NCBI GenBank assembly: GCA_903844775.1 | Contig: CAIMUZ010000089.1 | Coordinates: forward strand, 1-46,455 | Reading direction: 5' to 3' | Source of the DNA: an uncultured Burkholderiales bacterium | Lineage (GTDB): Bacteria; Pseudomonadota; Gammaproteobacteria; Burkholderiales; Burkholderiaceae_C | Length of the DNA: 46,455 bases | Shown here: positions 16,484 to 24,324 of the stretch, one piece after another | Layout of the letters: each line of letters begins with the position of its first letter | Numbering within the stretch: the first letter of the stretch is position 1 | Notes under the pieces: model-generated | The model's input: the letters and a program-made list of their open reading frames with translations, nothing else | Told to the model about the DNA's origin: nothing | The model's database searches: none | Position numbers and translations under genes: made by a program

Positions 16484-19400
16484 ATGAACGCTCCACTGCC
16501 TGAACATTTGCGACAAGCGCTTGCCAACGTCACCTTGGACGACAAGTACAGCCTCCAAACGGGGCACGCTTTTATGAGCGGGGTTCAAGCCCTTGTGCGC
16601 TTGCCCATGCTGCAACAAGAGCGCGATGCCGCGGTTGGGAAAAAAACGGGCGCGCTCATCAGCGGGTATCGTGGGTCCCCTTTGGGCGGTTATGACCAAG
16701 CGCTTTGGAAGGCCAAGCCCTATTTAGAAAAACACAATATTGTTTTTCAGCCGGGTGTCAACGAAGAATTGGCCGCAACGGCATTGTGGGGAACCCAGCA
16801 ACTGGGTTTTGCGCCACCTGGCAGTCAAAAGTTTGATGGCGTTTTTGGGATTTGGTATGGCAAGGGCCCCGGGGTTGATCGATGCTCTGATGTTTTTAAA
16901 CATGCCAACATGGCCGGCACTACGCCTTGGGGCGGCGTCTTGGCCGTTGCGGGCGACGACCATGTGGCCAAGAGTTCCACCGCCGCGCACCAAAGTGATC
17001 ACATCTTCAAGGCTTGTGGCTTGCCCGTGTTCTTTCCCGCTTCTGTTCAAGAGGTTTTGGATTTGGGTGTTCATGCCATTGCATTAAGTCGGTTTGCGGG
17101 CGTTTGGTCGGGCATGAAAACAATTCAAGAAATTGTGGAGTCGAGTGCCGCGGCAGACATCCAAGCCGATCGCGTCAAAATTGTTTTGCCTGACTTCGAA
17201 ATGCCACCAGGTGGGGTTCACATTCGTTGGCCAGACGGGGCACTTGAACAAGAGGCGCGCCTGTTTGACTTCAAGTGGTATGCCGCTTTGGCCTACATCC
17301 GTGCCAATCGTTTAAACCACAACGTCATTGAGGGCCCTCATGATCGGTACGGCATTATGGCCAGTGGCAAGGCCTACAACGACACGCGACAAGCGCTGAT
17401 TGATTTGGGCTTAGACACAGCCGCGTGCCATCGATTGGGTATTCGCGTTCACAAGGTTTCTGTGGTCTGGCCATTAGAGGCTCATTCAACACGTGAGTTT
17501 GCCCAGGGCTTGAAAGAGATTTTGGTCGTTGAAGAAAAACGCCAAGTGATCGAGTATCAATTAAAAGAAGAGCTCTACAACTGGCCCGATGCGATGCGTC
17601 CTCGCATCGTGGGTAAATTTGATGGGTTGGACGGCGACGAGTCGGGTGGTGAGTGGTCTGTTCCAAACCCGATGGCCCATCGCTTGTTGCGTGCTAACGC
17701 CGATTTGACGCCCACCTTGATTGCCAAAGCGCTAGCCAAGCGTCTCCAGAAATTGGATTTACCGGCCGATATTTTGACCAAAATAGAGGCGCAGCTTCAA
17801 ATCATTGATGCCAAAGAGCGTGCTCAAAACAGTTTGGTTTTAAATCCTGCGATAGACCGCACACCTTGGTTTTGCTCTGGTTGTCCACACAACACCAGCA
17901 CCAAAGTGCCCGAAGGATCACGGGCCATGGCCGGCATTGGTTGCCACTTTATGAGCTTGTGGATGGACCGAAGTACCACCGGGTTTACACAAATGGGCGG
18001 CGAAGGAACCCCATGGATTGGTCAACAGCACTTCAGTCATGAGAAGCATGTGTTTGCCAACATTGGCGACGGCACCTATTTTCACAGCGGTATTTTGGCC
18101 ATCCGACAAAGCATCGCTGCGGGCGTCAATATCACTTACAAAATTTTGTACAACGATGCGGTCGCCATGACAGGCGGTCAACGCATTGGTGAGCGCGCTG
18201 AAGGGCATACGGTTGTACAAATTGCACAAAGCATGCGTGCTGAAGGTGCCATGGTCATCAAGGTCGTCACCGATGAGCCCGAAAAATACGATGGTGTGGC
18301 GTTGGCAGAGGGCGTTTTGGTTCATCACAGAGATGAGCTCGATGCGGTTCAAAGAACACTTCGCGAAGTCAAAGGCTGCACGGTCATTATTTATGACCAA
18401 ACCTGTGCAACCGAAAAGCGCAGGCGTCGTAAGCGCGGGACCATGGTCGATCCTGCCGTGCGCGTGATGATCAATGAGCTGGTTTGTGAGGGTTGTGGTG
18501 ACTGCGGCGTTCAATCTAATTGTTTGTCGATCGAGCCGTTAGAGACTGATTTTGGTCGCAAGCGCACGATCAATCAAAATAGTTGTAACAAAGATACCAG
18601 TTGCCTGAAGGGCTTTTGTCCCAGCTTTATTTCCATCGAAGGCGGCCAATTAAAGAAAAAAACAAAGGGCACAAAATTTGATGTGTCAGCCTTGCCAGAA
18701 TTGCCAATGCCAACGCTTCCTAATTTGAAAGATTCTGTTTATGGCATTGTGGTTGCGGGTGTGGGCGGCACCGGAGTGATTACCATCGGTCAACTGTTGG
18801 GGATGGCGGCGCACCTTGATGGCTTAGGTGTTGTGACTCAAGATTCAGCAGGCTTGGCGCAAAAAGGTGGGGCGACTTGGAGCCATGTTTTGTTGGCGCA
18901 GCAGCAAGACCAAATTCAAACGACCCGTGTCAGCATGGCGGCCGCTGATTTGGTATTGGGTTGCGACCCCATCGTGAGTGCGGGCAAAGAAACGCTCTCT
19001 CGAATGCTGGAGGGTCGAACTCGCGTTGCTTTAAATTCTCACGGGACACCGACGGCAGCGTTCGTTAAAAATACGCTCTGGCAAAACCCAGCTGACGAAT
19101 GTGCCTCTGAAATTGGTTCTACCGTTGGTTTGGCCAGCCTCGCCGCTTTTGATGCAGAAAAATTCTCTTCTCATTTAATGGGTGACACGATCTTCATCAA
19201 TCCCATGCTTTTGGGTTATGCATGGCAAAAAGCTTGGATTCCACTAAGCCTGGAAGCATTGCGTCGTGCGATCGAACTCAATGAAGTGGCTGTTTCAAAT
19301 AATTTAGCCGCGTTTGAGTGGGGCCGCCATGCTGCTCACCATTTACATCTACTTGATGCATTAGTTTCACCTGGTCACATTGTTGAATTTAAGAAACGTC

Positions 19401-20032
19401 CTCAATTAGACGACTTGATTCAACAACGCGTTGGCTTTTTAACAGCCTATCAAAACACGGCTTATGCCAACGTCTATGAAAACTTTGTCCAAACTGTAAA
19501 AGCAAAAGAGGACGTGTTTGGACAAACTTTGTTGACAGAAACAGTTGCCCGTCAACTTTTTAAACTGATGGCTTACAAAGACGAATACGAAGTTGCACGC
19601 TTGCACACCGATAAACAGTTCCTAGAACGCGTTAAAACCCAGTTTGAAGGCGATTTCAAGGTTTTCTATCACCTAGCCCCTCCCTTGCTTGCAAAACGCA
19701 ATGAGAAAGGCCAGCTTATCAAACAAAAAATGAGCCCTCACATGCTTCTGGTGTTTAAAGGGTTGGCCAAACTAAAGTTCCTAAGAGGCACTTTCTTTGA
19801 CATTTTCGGTCGAAGCGAAGAACGACAAACAGAAAGAGCACTCATTCAGGAATACATGGATGCCATTAAAGAAATACTGTTGTCCCTGACGCAAGAAAAC
19901 CATGCCTTGGCTGTGAACATGGCAAATGTCCCTGAACAGATCAAAGGTTTTGGTCATGTGAAAGAAAGACACATTGCGGCAGCCATGATTCAGTGGCAAA
20001 ACCACATGGATCTTTTTAGAAAATCAACTTAA
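16484..20032 (+). CDS. Fused indolepyruvate:ferredoxin oxidoreductase family protein
   Basis: This 1182-aa enzyme fuses what archaea encode as IorA and IorB. An N-terminal thiamine-diphosphate pyrimidine-binding region comes first (S-G-Y-R-G-S-P-L-G-G-Y-D). The pyrophosphate-binding core is G-D-G-T-Y-F-H-S-G near residue 528. A 2x[4Fe-4S] ferredoxin-like block has Cys clusters C-E-G-C-G-D-C near 667 and S-C-N-K-D-T-S-C-L-K-G-F-C near 700-712. The gamma-type domain follows (G-V-G-G-T-G-V-I-T-I-G near 760) with a C-terminal extension. It oxidatively decarboxylates aryl-pyruvates to aryl-acyl-CoA in aromatic amino acid catabolism, passing electrons to a low-potential carrier. It stands alone and ends at the proposed origin region. 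The last 600 bp are visibly richer in A+T at third codon positions than the first half. Confidence 0.93.
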   Translation: MNAPLPEHLRQALANVTLDDKYSLQTGHAFMSGVQALVRLPMLQQERDAAVGKKTGALISGYRGSPLGGYDQALWKAKPYLEKHNIVFQPGVNEELAATALWGTQQLGFAPPGSQKFDGVFGIWYGKGPGVDRCSDVFKHANMAGTTPWGGVLAVAGDDHVAKSSTAAHQSDHIFKACGLPVFFPASVQEVLDLGVHAIALSRFAGVWSGMKTIQEIVESSAAADIQADRVKIVLPDFEMPPGGVHIRWPDGALEQEARLFDFKWYAALAYIRANRLNHNVIEGPHDRYGIMASGKAYNDTRQALIDLGLDTAACHRLGIRVHKVSVVWPLEAHSTREFAQGLKEILVVEEKRQVIEYQLKEELYNWPDAMRPRIVGKFDGLDGDESGGEWSVPNPMAHRLLRANADLTPTLIAKALAKRLQKLDLPADILTKIEAQLQIIDAKERAQNSLVLNPAIDRTPWFCSGCPHNTSTKVPEGSRAMAGIGCHFMSLWMDRSTTGFTQMGGEGTPWIGQQHFSHEKHVFANIGDGTYFHSGILAIRQSIAAGVNITYKILYNDAVAMTGGQRIGERAEGHTVVQIAQSMRAEGAMVIKVVTDEPEKYDGVALAEGVLVHHRDELDAVQRTLREVKGCTVIIYDQTCATEKRRRRKRGTMVDPAVRVMINELVCEGCGDCGVQSNCLSIEPLETDFGRKRTINQNSCNKDTSCLKGFCPSFISIEGGQLKKKTKGTKFDVSALPELPMPTLPNLKDSVYGIVVAGVGGTGVITIGQLLGMAAHLDGLGVVTQDSAGLAQKGGATWSHVLLAQQQDQIQTTRVSMAAADLVLGCDPIVSAGKETLSRMLEGRTRVALNSHGTPTAAFVKNTLWQNPADECASEIGSTVGLASLAAFDAEKFSSHLMGDTIFINPMLLGYAWQKAWIPLSLEALRRAIELNEVAVSNNLAAFEWGRHAAHHLHLLDALVSPGHIVEFKKRPQLDDLIQQRVGFLTAYQNTAYANVYENFVQTVKAKEDVFGQTLLTETVARQLFKLMAYKDEYEVARLHTDKQFLERVKTQFEGDFKVFYHLAPPLLAKRNEKGQLIKQKMSPHMLLVFKGLAKLKFLRGTFFDIFGRSEERQTERALIQEYMDAIKEILLSLTQENHALAVNMANVPEQIKGFGHVKERHIAAAMIQWQNHMDLFRKST

Positions 20033-20101
20033 TTTAAAGAGGGACTTATTCTTTGTATTCTTCTTTTATATAGATTAATACATAGTAGTAGTAGATAAGG
20101 G

Positions 20102-20132
20102 GAGGCTTGTTCTGTGGACAAGTCTCTTTTTT
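20102..20132 (+). terminator. Likely rho-independent terminator of the indolepyruvate oxidoreductase gene
   Basis: A 9-bp stem GAGGCTTGT (20102-20110) pairs with ACAAGTCTC (20118-20126) around a 7-base loop, with one G-T wobble, and is followed by six T residues (20127-20132). It lies 70 bp after the stop of the indolepyruvate oxidoreductase gene, in the right orientation. The loop and right arm also contain TGTGGACAA, the complement of a near-consensus DnaA box, so the element may serve both ends. Confidence 0.55.
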
Positions 20133-20230
20133 CTTTATAGATCAACCAAGTAAATAACTTTGAAGGGTGTGTACCACACTGCTTCTTTGGTGTCATGGTT
20201 CTATGAACAACTTCTTTAATTTTTAAATTC

Positions 20231-20267
20231 TGTGGATAACTCATTGCTTATCCAAAATCTTTCCACA
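20231..20267. promoter_or_regulatory. Cluster of DnaA boxes
   Basis: Three DnaA-box-like 9-mers lie within 37 bp: a perfect TTATCCACA on the minus strand at 20231-20239, TTATCCAAA on the plus strand at 20248-20256 (one mismatch) and CTTTCCACA on the plus strand at 20259-20267. Such close spacing of the initiator's recognition sequence in a non-coding AT-rich gap is the main direct evidence for the origin call. Confidence 0.7.
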
Positions 20268-20356
20268 ATGTTATTCATTGACAGATTGAAGGAAGTAAGC
20301 ACTTTTTTAGGCGTGTGCGCTCATTTTTTTAATGACAATTGATATTGCAATGCATG

Positions 20357-21238
20357 TCACGGCGTAAAAAGACCGGCTCTGAAATCATCGACTGCCTGCA
20401 TCAACTCTTCACGCGTATTCATCACAAAAGGACCATATTGAGCGATAGGTTCATTCAGAGGTTTCCCAGAAATTAAAAGAACCTGACTGCCAGCAGAGGC
20501 GCTAATCTCAACACCATGACCTTCATTTTGAAGGATGGCCATGCGGTGTAATTCAACAGATGTCTCTTGCTGCTCACTCACAACCGCGACCTTGCCCCGA
20601 TAAACAAAAATGAAGGCGTTGTGTTCAGGATTCAATGCTTGTTGAAAACTTGTCGTCTTTGTAAAGTGAATGTCTAAATAAAGTGGCTGAGTCGGAAATA
20701 AATGGGCGGGTCGGCAAACGGCACCTTGAACGCCTTGTACTTCGCCAGAAATGATGCGAATTTTGACGCCCTTTGTTAAATTTAATTCGGGAACCTTGTT
20801 GCTCTGAATGTCCTGATAGCCAGGCGGGCAAAGTTTCTGGTGCGATGGCAAGTTAAGCCACAACTGAAAACCCTCCATCACGCCCTCTTCTTGTTCGGGC
20901 ATTTCGCTGTGGACAACACCACGGCCCGCGGTCATCCATTGCACGCCACCGTTTTGCAACAAGCCCTCATGGCCTGCGCTATCACGATGACGCATCCGCC
21001 CGGCAATCATGTAGGTGACGGTTTCAAAACCACGATGTGGGTGGTCTGGAAAACCGCCACCGTAATCATTGGGATCATTGCTTCCAAAATTGTCCAGCAT
21101 CAGAAAGGGGTCAAGTCGCCGTTGGTGAGCCTGGGTTAAAACCCGCGTGAGCTTGACGCCATCGCCATCTCGTGTGGCTTGGCCAATGACTTGTTGTTCG
21201 ACAGATCGGCCGTGAAAGGGTGTTGAGGGAGCGGTCAT
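20357..21238 (-). CDS. Pirin family protein
   Basis: This 293-aa protein is a pirin (bicupin). The N-terminal cupin carries the family's metal-binding set: F-P-D-H-P-H-R-G-F-E-T-V-T-Y (about residues 63-76), then H-R-D-S-A-G-H and, about 30 residues later, H-S-E-M-P. The C-terminal pirin domain is complete. Pirins are iron-binding proteins; some have quercetin 2,3-dioxygenase activity and others act as redox-dependent regulators, so the substrate cannot be given. It is transcribed toward the proposed origin and is divergent from the hemerythrin-like gene across 115 bp (21239-21353), which must hold both promoters. Confidence 0.93.
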   Translation of the reverse strand: MTAPSTPFHGRSVEQQVIGQATRDGDGVKLTRVLTQAHQRRLDPFLMLDNFGSNDPNDYGGGFPDHPHRGFETVTYMIAGRMRHRDSAGHEGLLQNGGVQWMTAGRGVVHSEMPEQEEGVMEGFQLWLNLPSHQKLCPPGYQDIQSNKVPELNLTKGVKIRIISGEVQGVQGAVCRPAHLFPTQPLYLDIHFTKTTSFQQALNPEHNAFIFVYRGKVAVVSEQQETSVELHRMAILQNEGHGVEISASAGSQVLLISGKPLNEPIAQYGPFVMNTREELMQAVDDFRAGLFTP

Positions 21239-21353
21239 GTTTCAGGTTTTGCGTTGGTTTCTTGATCTGTGTCATTTTCTGACGGGCAAGGTAGCTTCAA
21301 ACTGTGACGGTGTTCTTAACTCTAATCCTTGATTGTGTATTAGGAAAGATGAA

Positions 21354-21935
21354 ATGATGAAAAAAAGAAGCCTCCACATAATTCGTGATGAACATGCCTC
21401 TTTGGCCGCCATGCTTCGGTCAATGAGTCTGCTGGTTGAGCGGGGGTCCGACAAAGACCCACGTCAGTTTTTCGAAGTCATGCGTGCTATGTTGTTTTAC
21501 ATCGATGAGTTTCCAGAACAACTTCATCACCCCAAAGAGTCGAACTTATTATTCCCCAGAGTTGCCAAAAGGGCACCAGAAATGATGGGCGCCATTGATC
21601 GTCTAGAGCGAGACCACATGCACAGTGAAAAAGCCGTGCGTGACCTGCTTCATTTGCTTTTGGCTTGGGAACAAGTGGGAGCATCGCGGAAAGCAGCCTT
21701 TGTAGACGCGTTTGGCCCCTATGTAGAATCTTATCTGGAGCACATGCGGCTGGAAGAAACGCTGGTGTTGCCAGCAGCAGAAGCGGCGCTTTCTGAGGAG
21801 GACTGGGCGGCGTTGGACTTGGCATTTGATCAAAATGCCGACCCCTTGACGGGTAAATATCCGCCAGGGCCGGCCTTTGAAAAGCTCTTTAGCCGCATCG
21901 TGTCGATTGCACCTTCACCCATTGGCTTGGGTTAA
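21354..21935 (+). CDS. Hemerythrin HHE domain protein
   Basis: From the ATG at 21354 (AGGAAAG five bases upstream) this is a 193-aa protein of one all-alpha hemerythrin-like HHE cation-binding domain. Its ligand-type residues are spread as expected: I-R-D-E-H near the N-terminus, H-H-P-K-E (about residues 56-60), E-R-D-H-M-H (about 85-90) and Y-L-E-H-M-R-L-E-E (about 126-134). Such proteins bind a di-iron centre and are linked to oxygen, nitric oxide or iron sensing. No regulatory or signalling domain is fused. A TTG at 21333 would add seven residues but has no better ribosome-binding site. Its neighbours are pirin (divergent) and an MFS transporter about 100 bp downstream. Confidence 0.88.
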   Translation: MMKKRSLHIIRDEHASLAAMLRSMSLLVERGSDKDPRQFFEVMRAMLFYIDEFPEQLHHPKESNLLFPRVAKRAPEMMGAIDRLERDHMHSEKAVRDLLHLLLAWEQVGASRKAAFVDAFGPYVESYLEHMRLEETLVLPAAEAALSEEDWAALDLAFDQNADPLTGKYPPGPAFEKLFSRIVSIAPSPIGLG

Positions 21936-22039
21936 TTGACCAACTTGCGCAATGGCCGCGTTGCACCTACTATTCCAACCATAGCGCGTAAGCCAGAGCA
22001 TGATGAGTCCGGGTGCGTGTCTGGGCCTTTAAAAAGTTC

Positions 22040-23299
22040 ATGTCTCAAAACATTCGTTTTTCAACATCATTGTGGTTGGCAGTTTGCGTTTCTATGGCGG
22101 CGGCTGTGTCGCTTGGCATGACGCGATTTGCTTATGCGCTTTTGTTGCCGCCCATGCGGGATGACTTATCGTGGAGCTACACCCTCGCCGGCGCAATGAA
22201 CACGTTCAATGCCCTTGGCTATTTGGTTGGCGCGCTTATAACGCCATGGACACTTCGTCGGTTTGGTGCGGTCAGCGTCTTAATCTGGGGCGCCTTGGCG
22301 GCAACGCTTTTTATGGCCTTAACGGGGTTCATCACTGATACATCGCTCTTATTGCTGCAGCGGTTTTTAGCGGGCCTTGCAAGCGCCACCGTGTTTGTTT
22401 CGGGGGGTCTGTTGGCCGCCAGGCTGGGCGAGCAGCTGCCATCGCAATCGGGCTTGTTATTGGGCATTTACTATGGCGGAACCGGATGGGGCATTGTCTT
22501 GTCTGCGTTGGTCGTTCCAGCTTCTTTGGCTTTGGCACATGCTGAGGCCTTACCCCATCCGTGGTCATGGGCGTGGTGGTCACTGGCGGCACTTTGTTTG
22601 ATGTTGTCGGTGATGCTTGCGATCATTCGCAAACACCTGAATCGTTGGATGCCAGAACTGCCAAGCGATCCGACGCGAGCCGAGCAAAACCCCGCGCAAG
22701 CCCCGGCGTCTATCAAAGCCAGCAACACGTGGCGTCAGTGGTCTGCAGGCCTGTTGGGCTACGGATTGTTTGGCGTTGGCTACATTGGCTACATGACGTT
22801 TGTCGTGGCCTTGTTGCGCGAACAAGGCGCGACTTCCTTTGAGATTACCTTTTTCTATGCCATGCTGGGTTTGGCCGTGGTGTTGTCTTCCAGACTTTGG
22901 GCGGGCTTGTTGAATCACTATCGTGGTGGACAGGCGTTGGCACTGCTAAACGCCTTGCTCAGTGTGGCGACAATCATCCCTGCAATCACCTCTGCTTTGC
23001 CCATGATGATGTTGTCCGGCTTGTTGTTCGGCGCGGTTTTTTTGTCAATCGTGGCCTCAACCACCGCCATGGTGAAACATAACTTGCCGCCAACATCGTG
23101 GGCGTCTGGCATCAGCGCATTTACGGTGGTTTTTGCAATCGGGCAAATTGTGGGCCCTACCGTGGTGGGCTGGATTGCCGATGGCCCAGGCGGCCTACAA
23201 CGCGGCCTGTTCTTTTCTGCCGCCGCGCTGTTGCTTGGCGCGCTTATCGCTTGGCAACAAAAACCCTTGAGAGAAGACCGCTTATTGTCGGCACCTTAG
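22040..23299 (+). CDS. YbfB/YjiJ family MFS transporter
   Basis: This is a major facilitator superfamily permease of 419 aa from the ATG at 22040; a GTG at 22013 would add nine residues. It has twelve predicted membrane helices and the YbfB/YjiJ hallmark near the N-terminus: S-L-G-M-T-R-F-A-Y-A-L-L-L-P-P-M-R followed by W-S-Y-T-L-A-G-A-M-N-T. The substrate of this family is largely unknown. It stands between the hemerythrin-like gene (about 100 bp upstream, same strand) and the convergent aldolase gene 38 bp downstream, with no terminator I can see between the convergent ends. Confidence 0.9.
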   Translation: MSQNIRFSTSLWLAVCVSMAAAVSLGMTRFAYALLLPPMRDDLSWSYTLAGAMNTFNALGYLVGALITPWTLRRFGAVSVLIWGALAATLFMALTGFITDTSLLLLQRFLAGLASATVFVSGGLLAARLGEQLPSQSGLLLGIYYGGTGWGIVLSALVVPASLALAHAEALPHPWSWAWWSLAALCLMLSVMLAIIRKHLNRWMPELPSDPTRAEQNPAQAPASIKASNTWRQWSAGLLGYGLFGVGYIGYMTFVVALLREQGATSFEITFFYAMLGLAVVLSSRLWAGLLNHYRGGQALALLNALLSVATIIPAITSALPMMMLSGLLFGAVFLSIVASTTAMVKHNLPPTSWASGISAFTVVFAIGQIVGPTVVGWIADGPGGLQRGLFFSAAALLLGALIAWQQKPLREDRLLSAP

Positions 23300-23337
23300 G
23301 CGACACATCCTTGCATTGGCCACGCGCGCGCAGGGGA

Positions 23338-24123
23338 TCAAACGTCATAGCCTGGGTTGTCGCGATTTAATTTTCGAAGCAAAGAGGGCCACACAAAAGA
23401 GCCACCCAGGCCACCTGTTTGAACCTTCATCGCATGCGCAACACCCGTCAAAATTTGTGGATTTATCGCCGTCAGATCGGACTTGCTTGGCTGACCAGAC
23501 AGCGCATCCACCTGAATGCGGCAGGTGTTTTCAAAGATGTACATTTGCAAGAAGGCATCCGCAATGGTATTGCCAACGGTTAACAGGCCGTGATTGCGCA
23601 GCATTAAATAGTTTGCCTTGCCAAGGTCGGTTTGCAGGCGTGTTTTTTCTTCATCACGAATGGCCACGCCTTCGTAGTCGTGATACGCGATTGAAGCCAG
23701 CACAAATGTGCTTTGCTGGCTGATGGGCAAGACGCCGTGCTGTTGCGCGCTCACCGCCACGCCGGCCCTTGTGTGCGTGTGAAGAACGCACACCGCATCG
23801 GGGCGTGCTTCGTGCACGGCGCTGTGAATGACAAAGCCCGCCGGGTTAACGGGATGTAGATTGTCTGCGTCGAGTTTGTTGCATTGCATGTCCACCTTCA
23901 CAAGGCTTGACGCGGTGATCTCATCAAACATGAGCCCGTAGGGGTTAATCAAAAACTGATGCGCATTCCCCGAAACAGAAGAAGGCAGCTTGGCGCTAAT
24001 GTGTGTGAAGACTAAATCGCTCCAACCATACAAGGCAACCAAACGATAGCAAGCGGCCAAGTCCACGCGCAATTGCCATTCGTCAAGATGAAAGCGTTCT
24101 TGTTGGCGTTGATTTGGGCTCAT
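23338..24123 (-). CDS. Class II aldolase/adducin family protein
   Basis: This 261-aa protein is of the class II aldolase/adducin fold. The zinc-binding histidines appear as V-L-H-T-H-T-R-A-G (about residues 105-113) and L-R-N-H-G-L-L near 175-181. Earlier signatures are D-L-V-F-T-H-I-S-A-K and F-L-I-N-P-Y-G-L. Members include fuculose- and ribulose-phosphate aldolases, but the many stand-alone forms in Burkholderiales have no proven substrate, and nothing adjacent suggests a sugar pathway. It is divergent from mnmG across 201 bp (24124-24324); that gap should hold both promoters, and I see no other element in it. Confidence 0.9.
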   Translation of the reverse strand: MSPNQRQQERFHLDEWQLRVDLAACYRLVALYGWSDLVFTHISAKLPSSVSGNAHQFLINPYGLMFDEITASSLVKVDMQCNKLDADNLHPVNPAGFVIHSAVHEARPDAVCVLHTHTRAGVAVSAQQHGVLPISQQSTFVLASIAYHDYEGVAIRDEEKTRLQTDLGKANYLMLRNHGLLTVGNTIADAFLQMYIFENTCRIQVDALSGQPSKSDLTAINPQILTGVAHAMKVQTGGLGGSFVWPSLLRKLNRDNPGYDV

Positions 24124-24324
24124 GGGTCATCCTTTAAAGCATTGCCCCTGCCGCAGTGTGCAGACAAAATGGGAGGCAAGCCCTCGTTGGTCGAGCTTAT
24201 CGCGAAGCATGATTCTGTCTGAGTCGCGCATGGAACACTTGATGCAGATAAAATCAGGCTCCTGGGCCACGGGCCTCTCACGGCGCGAGCAGCGCCGGCC
24301 TCTCGGTATTGGACTGGTTATTGA

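Larger units (their letters stand above)
20033..20356. other. Candidate chromosomal replication origin (oriC)
   Basis: This 324-bp AT-rich gap lies between two convergent 3' ends, so it needs no promoter. It holds a perfect DnaA box TTATCCACA on the minus strand (20231-20239), TTATCCAAA (20248-20256, one mismatch) and CTTTCCACA (20259-20267, two mismatches), all within 37 bp. A further TTGTCCACA lies on the minus strand at 20113-20121. Next to that site are a GC-rich block (about 20098-20106) and then four TAG repeats (20083-20094) opening into an AT-rich stretch (20045-20082). This is the box, GC-rich, DnaA-trio, AT-rich order described for bacterial unwinding elements. The par operon and parS sites begin 4-6 kb away. 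dnaA is not in the window, so this remains a prediction. Confidence 0.7.

Noticed and set aside
20162-20185. GTGTG-TAC-CACAC hairpin in the origin region
   Set aside because: The stem is short, has a bulge and no T run, so it is not called as a terminator; it may be incidental.
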